Shown here in pieces: positions 53,095 through 60,837 of a stretch of DNA of 64,000 nt. The stretch is from assembly GCA_021154885.1 (NCBI GenBank), contig JAJKHS010000022.1, positions 1-64,000 of the forward strand, written 5' to 3'. Position 1 is the first letter of the stretch; the number at the start of each line of letters is the position of its first letter. The notes under the pieces are model-generated. The model saw only the letters and a list, made by a program, of their open reading frames with translations. It was not told where the DNA came from and made no database searches. The position numbers and the translations under genes were made by a program. The stretch comes from Thermoanaerobaculum sp. Its GTDB lineage: Bacteria; Acidobacteriota; Thermoanaerobaculia; Multivoradales; UBA5704.

Positions 53095-54465
53095 CTGACC
53101 CTCTTCTCCTCGCTCGAGCCCACCTACAGCGTCTCCCAGCTCTGCGGTGAGGTGCGCGACTTCCTGGCGGAGGCCTTCTCCTCCGTCTGGGTGGTGGGCG
53201 AGGCGCAGCGGGTGCGCCCCAGCGCCCGTGGCCACGTCTACTTCGAGCTGGTGGAGAAGGGGGAGCGCGACGAGATCGTGGGCAAGCTCGACGCGGTCAT
53301 CTGGAAGGGGGACTTCCTCAAGGTCCAGCGCCTCCTCGCCGCCTCCGAGCAGCGGCTGGTGGACGGCGTCCAGATCCGCTGCCGGGGGGGGCTCGACTTC
53401 TACGCTCCCTCGGGGCGCCTGCAGCTCTGCGTGCGCGAGGTGGACCCCGCCTTCACCCTCGGCCAGATGGAGCGGCGGCGGCGGGAGACCCTGGCGGCCC
53501 TGGCCGCCGCCGGCCTGCTGGAGCGCAACCAGGGGCTGGCCCTGTCCGACCTGCCGCTGTCGATCGCCCTCATCACCTCCGAGGGGAGCGCGGCCTATCA
53601 CGACTTCCTCTCGGGGCTGGCGGAGAGCGGCTTCGGCTTCCGCGTCCTCTTCATCCATGCCGCCATGCAGGGGCGGGACGCCGAGCGCGAGGTCGTTTCG
53701 GCCCTGGCCTCGCTCGCCGGCCTGGCGATCGACGCGGCCGTGCTGATCCGCGGCGGCGGCTCGCGCACCGACCTCGCGGCCTTCGACAGCCGGGCCATCG
53801 CCGAGGCGGTCGCCCGCGCGCCGTTCCCCGTGCTCACCGGGCTGGGGCACGAGATCGACCGCGCCATCGCCGACCTGGTGGCCCACACCGCCTTCAAGAC
53901 CCCGACCAAGGTGGCCGAGTTCCTGGTGGAGCGCATGGCCCGGGCCGAGCAGATGCTGGCGGACCTGCGGCGCACTCTCCTGCGGGAGTCCCTGGAGCCC
54001 CTGCGCGCCGGCCGCGAGGCCCTGGGGCGTGCCGAGCGGGGCGTGAGCCTGGCCCGCATGCGCCTCGCGGCGGCCGGCTCGCGCATCGAGGAGCACGCCC
54101 GGGCCCTGGGCCGCCTGGGCCGCGGCGTCCTGCGTGACGCCGGGCGCCGGCAGGACGACGTGCGGAGCCGGCTCGCCGACCTGGCGCCTCGGCTCCTGAA
54201 CGCGGCCGGGCGGGAGCGGGTCCGCCGCGGCGAGCGCATCGCCGCCGCCGCCCGCGGCCGGGTGCGGGAGACCGCCGCCACGCTGACCGGCATGGAGCGC
54301 CTCTGCCAGCAGCTCGCCCCGGAGCGCACCCTGGAACGGGGCTTCAGCCTGACCCGCGACGCTACGGGCAAAGCCGTCCGCCATCCCGGCCAGGTGCGGC
54401 CGGGAGACGTCGTCGCCACCCGGGTCGCCGGGGGAGAGTTCAAGAGCCGAGTGGAGGACCAATGA
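53095..54465 (+). CDS. xseA: Exodeoxyribonuclease VII large subunit
   Basis: A frame without ATG or GTG near its true start is open from 53056. I place the start at CTG 53095, with GGGAG six bases upstream, giving a 456-residue protein that begins LTLFSSLEPTYSVSQLCGEV, as the OB-fold start of XseA proteins should. A GTG at 53152 would cut off the start of the OB domain. The rest has VWVVGEAQRVRPSARGHVYF, the catalytic core (IALITSEGSAAYHDFLSGLA, VLIRGGGSRTDLAAFDSRAI, GLGHEIDRAIADLVAHTAFK) and a C-terminal coiled coil. It degrades single-stranded DNA with XseB. The stop overlaps xseB. Confidence 0.88.
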   Translation: MTLFSSLEPTYSVSQLCGEVRDFLAEAFSSVWVVGEAQRVRPSARGHVYFELVEKGERDEIVGKLDAVIWKGDFLKVQRLLAASEQRLVDGVQIRCRGGLDFYAPSGRLQLCVREVDPAFTLGQMERRRRETLAALAAAGLLERNQGLALSDLPLSIALITSEGSAAYHDFLSGLAESGFGFRVLFIHAAMQGRDAEREVVSALASLAGLAIDAAVLIRGGGSRTDLAAFDSRAIAEAVARAPFPVLTGLGHEIDRAIADLVAHTAFKTPTKVAEFLVERMARAEQMLADLRRTLLRESLEPLRAGREALGRAERGVSLARMRLAAAGSRIEEHARALGRLGRGVLRDAGRRQDDVRSRLADLAPRLLNAAGRERVRRGERIAAAARGRVRETAATLTGMERLCQQLAPERTLERGFSLTRDATGKAVRHPGQVRPGDVVATRVAGGEFKSRVEDQ

Positions 54466-54716
54466 AGGAACCGAGCGAACCGAAAGTAAGCACCGCCGCG
54501 AACGGCGGCGAGACACCCTTAAGCTTCCGCGAGGCCATGGACGAGCTGGAAGGCATCCTCGAGCGCATCGAGGGCGAGGAGATCGACATCGACCAGCTCG
54601 CCGCCGAGCTGCGCCGCGCCGCCCAGCTCCTCGACCTCTGCCGCGGCAAGATCCGCAAGGCCGAGGTCGAGGTCACCCAGATCGTGCAGAGCCTGGAGGA
54701 GCCCGAGGAGGGGTGA
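54462..54716 (+). CDS. xseB: Exodeoxyribonuclease VII small subunit
   Basis: The 84-residue protein starts at ATG 54462, overlapping the large-subunit stop by four bases. It has the XseB core FREAMDELEGILERIEGEEI and DIDQLAAELRRAAQLLDLCR with GKIRKAEVEV, the three-helix signature of the small subunit. Several copies bind the XseA coiled coil. The N-terminal 20 residues are a variable tail. The stop overlaps a GTG of the next frame. Confidence 0.95.
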   Translation: MKEPSEPKVSTAANGGETPLSFREAMDELEGILERIEGEEIDIDQLAAELRRAAQLLDLCRGKIRKAEVEVTQIVQSLEEPEEG

Positions 54717-54727
54717 GGACGACGAGA

Positions 54728-54967
54728 ATGCTGGACGCGCACATTGAAATCACACCCGGAGTCACCGGCGGCCAGCCTTGGATCGCCGGGCGGCGCATCA
54801 CCGTGCAGCCAATCCCCGACGAGGCCAAGCTGCTCATCATCGGGGAGGGAGGGGCACGCCCGCGGGACAAGGGTGCGCGCTTGCGCATCAGCGAACCCGG
54901 TGCAGAGATCCGCGAGCCCTGTGTAGGGCCTCGCGAAGCCCGGTCCGGGCTTCACGAATTCTCGTAA
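54728..54967 (+). pseudogene. Truncated DUF433 gene ending in a repeat array
   Basis: ATG 54728 opens with MLDAHIEITPGVTGGQPWIA and GRRITVQ, the N-terminus of DUF433 proteins (a short antitoxin-like family with HxEINP...GG-P-I-GTRI). After about 25 residues the frame leaves the family and continues into a GC-rich stretch and then the 21-bp array, ending at a stop in its fourth unit. A full DUF433 protein is about 75 residues with a winged helix, which is missing. Array insertion or a deletion broke the gene. Confidence 0.6.
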
Positions 54968-55120
54968 CGGCCTCGCGAAGCCTGGTCCGGGCCTCACGAA
55001 TTCTCGTAACGGCCTCGCGAGTTTTGCTCGGGGCCTCGCGAAGCCCCGTCCGGGAATGGCGAGCCCCGGTCCGGGGATGGCGAGCCCTTACACAGGTTTC
55101 CCGAGTCTCTACACAGGGCC
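54891..55120. repeat. 21-bp tandem repeat array, eleven units
   Basis: Ten exact 21-base units and a last unit of 20 bases run from 54891. Most begin GCGA or ACGA and end CTC, for example GCGAAGCCTGGTCCGGGCCT(C); units three and five are almost the same, and units four and six (ACGAATTCTCGTAACGGCCT(C)) are identical, so the array shows a two-unit higher-order pattern. The core GCCCGGTCCGGGC is a dyad. As 21 is a multiple of three, each frame reads as a seven-residue repeat. There are no unique spacers, so this is not CRISPR. It fills most of the gap 54968-55320. Confidence 0.85.
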
Positions 55121-55219
55121 GGCGGGGCGGACCACGCGGCGGAGAGCGCAGGGACCGGTGCCGGGGTGCGAGGGGCTCAGACCTCGGTGCAGACCCCTTG
55201 GAGCGAGGTCCCGACCGCG

Positions 55220-55247
55220 TTGAGATCGGCGCCGGAGACGCTATACT
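55220..55247 (+). promoter_or_regulatory. Promoter of the secreted protein gene
   Basis: TTGAGA (55220-55225) and TATACT (55242-55247) are spaced by 16 bases, close to sigma-70 consensus. The start codon follows about 70 bases later, with TGGAGG before it. Confidence 0.55.
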
Positions 55248-55320
55248 ATTCGCTTCAACTGAGAGCGGTCCGCCAGCGGCTTCCTTCTCTCGCTACTTCA
55301 ACCACACTGGAGGTTGACGC

Positions 55321-56364
55321 ATGAATCGAGTCCTCGTCTCCTGTCTGCTCGTGGCCGGGCTGGTCGCGGGTGGTGCCGCGTACGCCGGCAGAACGTCCAT
55401 CCCGGACCGCCTGACGGCGGGCCGCGCGAACCAGACGGTGAGCCTGCCGGGCCTCGTCTCCGACACCTCGCGCACGACCGACCTCAACCTCGTCAACCTC
55501 GCCGGCTCGGCCGCGACGTGCACTGTCAGCCTGGTGGACGCCGACGGCGCGGCGATCGGCGAGGCGGCGACGGTGGCGCTGCAGCCGCGCTCGCAGCGTT
55601 CTCTCGCCGACGTCTTCAGCCGGCTGGGCGCGAGCGGCGTCTCCGAGGCGCAGGCCGCAGTGAGCTGCACGCGGGAGTTCTATGCCTGGGCCGTGATCCC
55701 CGACCGCGCCACGGGCCGGGCGTCCGTGGTCAAGCCCGTGGCGGCCGAGGCGGTCGCGGACAAGCGCGGCGGCAACAGCGACGGCAAGCCCTGCGGCACG
55801 GGCATCCTCTGCTTCGAGCGCAAGGGCGTCGTCCACCGGCCGACGCCGGAGGAGCCGGTCAAGCGGCTGGCCTTCGCCGTGCCGCCGGGGACCTACAAGC
55901 GGGTGAAGATGGGGCTCGACGTCACCGTCGGTCCCTGGTTCACGGGCCAGCCGGACGGCAAGCACCTCATCTACTGGTTCGTGCTCAACAAGAACTTCGA
56001 CATGCTGGGGATGCTCTACTTCCGGGGACCCGACTCCTACACCGCGCTCGCCCGCTATGGCATCCACCTGCTCCACCCGGACAAGCTCAAGCTGGTGAAG
56101 CCGTTCCAGGCCGTCCCGGGCCACACCTACCGCTGCGAGAACGACCTCGACATGGCCGGTGGCACGATCACCATCACCGTCACCGACCGGGGGACCGGCC
56201 AGGTCACCAAGCTGGTCGGCGCGGCCAACGTCAGTCAGCTCACGACCAAGGCGAAGGACAAGTTCCTGATCGACATGGCCTTCCCCGAGGACGTGAACCC
56301 GGACGAGGTCCCGGGCTACGGCTGGACGTACGCGAACGTGCAGATCCAGGCCTACACCCGGTAG
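55321..56364 (+). CDS. Secreted hypothetical protein with two domains
   Basis: The 347-residue protein starts at ATG 55321 after TGGAGGTTG. The signal peptide (VLVSCLLVAGLVAGGAAYAG) is followed by a beta-rich domain of about 110 residues (TVSLPGLVSDTSRTTDLNLV), a short linker with KRGGNSDGKPCGTGILCFER, and a second domain rich in aromatic strands (VTVGPWFTGQPDGKHLIYWF, YTALARYGIHLLHPDKLKLV) of about 190 residues. The latter has a jelly-roll look and could bind carbohydrate or lipid. I do not recognise either family. Confidence 0.8.
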   Translation: MNRVLVSCLLVAGLVAGGAAYAGRTSIPDRLTAGRANQTVSLPGLVSDTSRTTDLNLVNLAGSAATCTVSLVDADGAAIGEAATVALQPRSQRSLADVFSRLGASGVSEAQAAVSCTREFYAWAVIPDRATGRASVVKPVAAEAVADKRGGNSDGKPCGTGILCFERKGVVHRPTPEEPVKRLAFAVPPGTYKRVKMGLDVTVGPWFTGQPDGKHLIYWFVLNKNFDMLGMLYFRGPDSYTALARYGIHLLHPDKLKLVKPFQAVPGHTYRCENDLDMAGGTITITVTDRGTGQVTKLVGAANVSQLTTKAKDKFLIDMAFPEDVNPDEVPGYGWTYANVQIQAYTR

Positions 56365-56433
56365 GTGCTCACCATCCCAGCCCTCCTCTCCCCTGGGGAG
56401 AGGAGGGGAAAAGCAGGAATTACCGGCCGGGAT

Positions 56434-57168
56434 CTACAAAACCGCCGGATCGAGCTGGCCCTCGTTCCGCCCCTTGCCCCGGCGGATGCGGCTCGCCAGC
56501 CGTCCGGGACCGGCGTTGCTCACCCCGCGGGCCAGCAGGCCGAGCCCCACGGTGCGCAGGGCGATCCCCAGCGGTCCCTTCTTCTTGAAGCCCGCCACCG
56601 CCAGGGCGCCGCCGGCCGTGCCCGCCAGCACGCGGGTGCCGGTGGGAACCCATCGCCGGTGCGCGAACCGTGACGCCGCGGCGCCGTCCGCCTGGAACGC
56701 GGGGTGGTCCTCGGAGCGCTCGTGGAGGTCGAACCGGCACTCCACGTCCCGCACGCCCTTGACCGAGCGCACGGCGTCCAGCAGGCGATCCGCCTCCAGG
56801 GCGAGCACCGGGCCGCTGAGGGTCACCCGGCCGTCCTCGGCCGTCACCTCCAGGGCCGATGGGTGAGAGATGGCGTGGCCCAGCTTGGAGCGCACCCGGT
56901 TGCACAGCACCTGGTCGTCGACCCGGACGTCCTCGCCCTGGCGTAGCCTGGACCCGACCTGGGCCACCAGGCCCTTGGTGCGGTTGCCGAGGTCGCGGGA
57001 GGTCTTCTTCACGGCGTCGCCCCCCTTGTTGAGAGCGCTCACGGCCTTGTCCCTGGCCACGGCGCGGCGGCGGCGTCCGCCCTGCGGATCGAGGAGATAC
57101 ATGAGGCCGGCGCCCAGCCCGGCCCCAGCGCCGGCGCTCCCCATGAGAGTCCACGTCTGTCTGTCCAT
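56434..57168 (-). CDS. BON-domain membrane-associated protein
   Basis: The 244-residue protein starts at ATG 57168 after GGAGG. An N-terminal glycine-rich hydrophobic segment (GSAGAGAGLGAGLMYLLDPQ) and a basic run (GGRRRRAVARDK) resemble YtxH/glycine-zipper anchors. At about residues 80-150 a BON domain is seen (VDDQVLCNRVRSKLGHAISH, VTAEDGRVTLSGPVLALEAD, VKGVRDVECRF). The C-terminal part has a second glycine-rich hydrophobic patch. BON domains bind membranes or ligands; OsmY-like stress proteins are the best-known. Confidence 0.88.
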   Translation of the reverse strand: MDRQTWTLMGSAGAGAGLGAGLMYLLDPQGGRRRRAVARDKAVSALNKGGDAVKKTSRDLGNRTKGLVAQVGSRLRQGEDVRVDDQVLCNRVRSKLGHAISHPSALEVTAEDGRVTLSGPVLALEADRLLDAVRSVKGVRDVECRFDLHERSEDHPAFQADGAAASRFAHRRWVPTGTRVLAGTAGGALAVAGFKKKGPLGIALRTVGLGLLARGVSNAGPGRLASRIRRGKGRNEGQLDPAVL

Positions 57169-57269
57169 ACTGCCTCCTTCCGTCGGTCAAGAAAATCACG
57201 GGGATCGCTCCCCGCAAACCCTTGGGACCTGCAAGCGATGTACCGGTGAGATTCAATAGACTACCCGGC

Positions 57270-58361
57270 ATGCCCCTGCACCAGGACACCCTCGTCATCG
57301 ATGCCCATACCGACGTTCCCACCCGGCTCTGGGAGAGCCCGGCGGACCTCTCGCAGCACCTGACCGACCGCCACGTCGACCTCCCGCGTCTGCGGCAGGG
57401 CGGGGTGAGCGCCCTCGTCTTCGCCCTGTACGTCCCGGCCGAGCTCGACCCGCAGCGGGGGTGGGAGCACGCCAAGGCGCTCCACGAGGTTTCCGAGCGG
57501 GCCCTGATCCCGGGCCAGCTCGTCCAGGTGGCCACGGCGGACGACCTCCAGCGCTCCGCCCGGCGGGGCGAGGTGGCCGTCCTCTTCGGCCTGGAGAACG
57601 GCCGCCCCCTGACCGTGACCGGGGCCCTCGACCACTGCGCCAGGATCGGCGTCCGCTACGTCACCCTAACCCACTGGGCGAGCCACGAGTGGTGCGACGC
57701 CTCGACCGGCAAGCCCCTCCACGACGGCCTCTCCGCCGAGGGGGAGGGGATCGTCCGCCAGATGAACCGCCTGGGTATTCTGGCGGACGTCTCCCACGTC
57801 TCCGATGCCGCCGTCCTCCACACTCTGGACGTCGCCACGGCCCCGGTGATCGCCAGCCACAGCTCCGCCCGCGCCCTCTGCGACCACCCGCGCAACCTCC
57901 CCGACCCCCTCATCCGGGAGATCGCCCGCAAGGGGGGGCTGGTGATGGCCAACTCCTACCCCGGCTTCGTCGATCCCGAAGCCTCCAAGGCCGACGCCGC
58001 GCGCGGCAAAGAGCTCCGGCCGATCCTGGAGGAGACCCTGGAGGAGTACCTCCGTAACCCCGGCAAGCTCTGGCAGGAGAGAGAGCGCCTCTTCCAGGAC
58101 CATCCCCTCCCCAAGGTCCCGCTCTCCGCCTACGTGAACCACCTCATCCACCTCCTCGAAATCGGCGGAGAAGAGCACACCGGCATCGGCACCGACTTCG
58201 ACGGCATCCCCGACGTCCTCGAGGGCTTTGAAGATCCCTCCAAGTTTCCCGACCTCACGGCGGCGCTGCTGGACCGGGGAGTGGACCGGGGCGGGGTGCG
58301 GTTGATCCTGGGAGGAAATTTCCTGCGGGTGCTGCGGGAGGGGGAGCGGCGGGCGGGGTAG
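57270..58361 (+). CDS. Membrane dipeptidase (peptidase M19)
   Basis: The 363-residue protein starts at ATG 57270. It carries the zinc ligands of M19 dipeptidases: HxD in VIDAHTDVPTRLW, Glu in LFGLENGRPL, His in LADVSHVSDAAVLH and His in ASHSSARALCDHPRNL, plus IGTDFDGIPDVLEGF near the C-terminus. No signal peptide is seen. It probably cleaves dipeptides, including D-amino-acid forms. It is not linked to the genes beside it in any obvious operon. Confidence 0.93.
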   Translation: MPLHQDTLVIDAHTDVPTRLWESPADLSQHLTDRHVDLPRLRQGGVSALVFALYVPAELDPQRGWEHAKALHEVSERALIPGQLVQVATADDLQRSARRGEVAVLFGLENGRPLTVTGALDHCARIGVRYVTLTHWASHEWCDASTGKPLHDGLSAEGEGIVRQMNRLGILADVSHVSDAAVLHTLDVATAPVIASHSSARALCDHPRNLPDPLIREIARKGGLVMANSYPGFVDPEASKADAARGKELRPILEETLEEYLRNPGKLWQERERLFQDHPLPKVPLSAYVNHLIHLLEIGGEEHTGIGTDFDGIPDVLEGFEDPSKFPDLTAALLDRGVDRGGVRLILGGNFLRVLREGERRAG

Positions 58362-58400
58362 GAGCTTGAAACGATACAATGCGCTGGTGAGCCCCAACCC

Positions 58401-59060
58401 ATGCTTATCCCACGCCTCGACATCCTCCCTGCCTCCCAGCGCCGGCTCTGGGACGAGTTGGGCGTGATTCCGGCGGGGTTCGTCCTCTACGGAGGAACCG
58501 CCCTGGCTCTGCGGCTGGGACACCGGCCGTCCGAGGACTTCGACTTTTTCTCCAATCTGGATTTTCGCCCGGATGACCTGGAGCGGCAGGTCCCATTTCT
58601 CGAAGGGACACAGAGAGCCCAGTCGTCACCGAACACTCTGGTCTCGATGGTCGAGAAAGGGGGACCGGTCAAGGTCTCGTTCTTCGGAGGCTTGACCTTG
58701 CGGCGCGTCCGCGATCCGGAGCGGGTGGTGGGACCTGGCTTCCCTGTGGCATCCCTCCTGGATCTCGCGGCCACCAAGGTCAAGGTGGTCCAGGACCGCG
58801 CGGAGGCGAAAGACTATCTGGACCTTGGCCGGCTTTTCGAAGAGGGAATCGATCTCGCCGAGGCCCTTGCGGCCGCCCGGGCGGTTTATGGCCAAGTCTT
58901 CAATCCTCTGCTGAGCCTGAAGGCCCTTACCTACTTCGACGACGGAGACCTTCCGACTGTGCCGAAAAGTCTCCAGTCGAAGTTGACCCAAGCTGTCCGG
59001 GAAGTTGACTCCGACAGGCTCCCCATGCTTGGTGCTCTTCCGGGAGGGCTGCAGGCGTGA
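58401..59060 (+). CDS. AbiEii-like nucleotidyltransferase
   Basis: The 219-residue protein has the nucleotidyltransferase signature FVLYGGTALALRLGHRPSED with the acidic pair FDFFS, and further motifs (LLDLAATKVKVVQDRAEAKD, KDYLDLGRLFE) seen in AbiEii/DUF1814 toxins. Such enzymes modify tRNA or other nucleic acids. Its stop overlaps the start of a 91-residue partner gene (ATGA), so a two-gene toxin-antitoxin or defence module is likely. The ribosome site is weak (GGTGAG). Confidence 0.85.
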   Translation: MLIPRLDILPASQRRLWDELGVIPAGFVLYGGTALALRLGHRPSEDFDFFSNLDFRPDDLERQVPFLEGTQRAQSSPNTLVSMVEKGGPVKVSFFGGLTLRRVRDPERVVGPGFPVASLLDLAATKVKVVQDRAEAKDYLDLGRLFEEGIDLAEALAAARAVYGQVFNPLLSLKALTYFDDGDLPTVPKSLQSKLTQAVREVDSDRLPMLGALPGGLQA

Positions 59061-59332
59061 CCGATCTGGAACAAGTCGCCAAACGTCTTTTCTGGTGGAA
59101 GTCGCCTGCCGAAGCCCTGGCGGACTCGAACCGCTTTCTCGCCCAGGTGATGACGTATGGGACGATCGAGGACCTTGCCGTCGTGCGGCGCCATTTCCCC
59201 GACAGCGCCCTGCGGGACGTCCTGGCCAATCCTCCCGCCGGCGTCTTCGATCCCCGTTCCTGGAGCTACTGGCACGTGCGGTTTGGTCTCCAGCCGCCCT
59301 TGGAGCTACCGAAGCGGCGATTCCCTGCTTGA
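59057..59332 (+). CDS. Small partner of the nucleotidyltransferase
   Basis: The 91-residue protein starts within the nucleotidyltransferase stop. It is helical and ends with FDPRSWSYWHVRFGL, a pattern seen in small proteins often encoded beside AbiEii-type enzymes (WWKSPAEALADSNRFLAQVM at the front). In most pairs I know, the small gene comes first, so the order here is reversed. The 3' end overlaps the convergent glycosyltransferase-like gene by 27 bases. Antitoxin role is inferred. Confidence 0.75.
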   Translation: MTDLEQVAKRLFWWKSPAEALADSNRFLAQVMTYGTIEDLAVVRRHFPDSALRDVLANPPAGVFDPRSWSYWHVRFGLQPPLELPKRRFPA

Positions 59333-60790
59333 GTCCCCCGCCGGCAGCACGTCCGGCCACCATCCCCCCGGCACGTTCATCGGCCAGGGGCAGGTCTGCT
59401 GGATGTTCAGCTCGCGAAACATCGGGCTGTCGTACCTGAGGTTGAAGTTGAAGCTGTCCTCCGGCTTATGGCCAGCGCAGCGGTAGAAAGGGGTGCCGAA
59501 GGCGATGGCGAGGAGGAAGGCGACTTCGGCGACGGCGTAGGCACGGGTCCAGGAGATCGTCCGGGCAGCGTAGCGGGTGCGGGCAAGGGGACCCGCCCAG
59601 AGGACCATGGGGAGGATGGCGGCGTGGAGGAGGATCAGCCCCTGCCACATCATCACGGTCGTAGGGGAGAGGGAGAACACGATCAGGGCCGCCACGAAGC
59701 AGATCCGGACGTACCCCTTCACCCAGGAGCGGCCGGAGGTGCCGCGACCGGAGATACCGAGCCGGTGACGCCAGACAACCCGGCCCCACGCCCGCAGCCG
59801 CGCGAGACGCGTCGGAGGAATCGGCCGGGTCCGCCGCACCCGCCACAACCGGACGTTGGCGATCAGGGGGAAGAGGACGGAGAGAGAGAGGACCGTGCTC
59901 GAGAGGAGGCGGAGCCCCGGCCCCAGCCAGCGGTCGGAGCCGCCGAGGATTTCGGAGAAGTTGAAGTCGTCCATCCGCCAGGAGACGGACAGCGAGGCGT
60001 ACCGCAGCCAGTAGGCGACCCCCCGCGGCAGCCCGGAGATCAGGCCGCGCCCGAGGAATCCTTTCTTGGCCTCGGTCACGATGGCGGGGTGGGACAGCAC
60101 CTCGAACGCCCACGGGATGAGCGGGAGAGCGGCCACGGCCCCGCCGGCGATGAGGCCCGGCCAGTGGACCCGGAAGAAGCGGCGCAGCCAGAGCAGGACC
60201 GAGGCCACGGCCAGCAGCAGGACCGAGGCGTGGATCTGGAAGGCGAGCACCAGCCCGGCGGCGTGCAGGAAGGAGGGCCAGAACCGGGCCCGCTCGCGCT
60301 GCGCCAAGGCGCTCCACAGGTGGAGCGAGCCGAAGAGGAAGAGGTAGTTCGGGTTCCAGAGGAACGAGGCGAAGAAGAGCTGCCAGGGGTTCAACCAGTA
60401 GAGCAGGGCGAGGAGAACCCGCTCCCAGGGCGACAGGATGCGCTTGAGCGCGCCGTCCAACAGCCAGTAGCCAGCGACGTGGAACAGCAGGACCAGGACC
60501 GTCGGCGCCCGGTGGTCCCGCCAGAGCATCAGCGGCAGACCCACTAGGACGGTGGTGATCCCCCCGGGCGCCTTGCCCCCCGTCGACATGGGATTGCCGT
60601 AGGGGATGAAGCGCCCCTTCTCGGCCAGCAGCCACCCCCGGGCCAGGAGGTTGAGCTGGTCGCCCCCCACCTGGCTGCGGACCAGCATGAGGATGGCGAG
60701 GGCGAGCCCGAGGACGAAGAGGCTCCAGATGATCCAGAGGGTGTGGGTCGCCGCCGCCGGGGAGAGCCGGGATGGAGTCAGGGGAGGCAT
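59306..60790 (-). CDS. Polytopic membrane protein, glycosyltransferase-39/83-like
   Basis: The 494-residue form starts at ATG 60790 (MPPLTPSRL); a longer frame from 60883 overlaps the divergent gene. It has about ten membrane segments (WIIWSLFVLGLALAILMLVR at the start), an early luminal loop with GGDQLNLLARGWLL and FIPYGNPMSTGGKAPGGITT, and a C-terminal periplasmic loop. The layout is that of lipid-linked sugar transferases (GT-C fold), though the catalytic Asp pair is not the standard one. It is divergent from the two GT-C-like paralogues that follow. Confidence 0.65.
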   Translation of the reverse strand: MPPLTPSRLSPAAATHTLWIIWSLFVLGLALAILMLVRSQVGGDQLNLLARGWLLAEKGRFIPYGNPMSTGGKAPGGITTVLVGLPLMLWRDHRAPTVLVLLFHVAGYWLLDGALKRILSPWERVLLALLYWLNPWQLFFASFLWNPNYLFLFGSLHLWSALAQRERARFWPSFLHAAGLVLAFQIHASVLLLAVASVLLWLRRFFRVHWPGLIAGGAVAALPLIPWAFEVLSHPAIVTEAKKGFLGRGLISGLPRGVAYWLRYASLSVSWRMDDFNFSEILGGSDRWLGPGLRLLSSTVLSLSVLFPLIANVRLWRVRRTRPIPPTRLARLRAWGRVVWRHRLGISGRGTSGRSWVKGYVRICFVAALIVFSLSPTTVMMWQGLILLHAAILPMVLWAGPLARTRYAARTISWTRAYAVAEVAFLLAIAFGTPFYRCAGHKPEDSFNFNLRYDSPMFRELNIQQTCPWPMNVPGGWWPDVLPAGDSSRESPLR

Positions 60791-60837
60791 CGGGGGGACC
60801 GGTTCGAAAAGGGGAGCTGAACTATACTCTGCCGTTC
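60791..60837. promoter_or_regulatory. Short divergent promoter region
   Basis: Only 47 bases separate two divergent starts. TATACT (60823-60828) is a good -10 for the plus-strand gene, but transcription would then begin only a few bases before the GTG at 60838, so the message may be almost leaderless. No clear -35 is seen. Confidence 0.45.

Noticed and set aside
54891-55120. Repeat array considered as CRISPR
   Set aside because: Units abut without unique spacers and no cas gene is present.
54778-55317. Frame through the 21-bp array read as a heptad-repeat protein
   Set aside because: The seven-residue periodicity is forced by the 21-base unit in every frame; no ribosome site or conserved start is seen.
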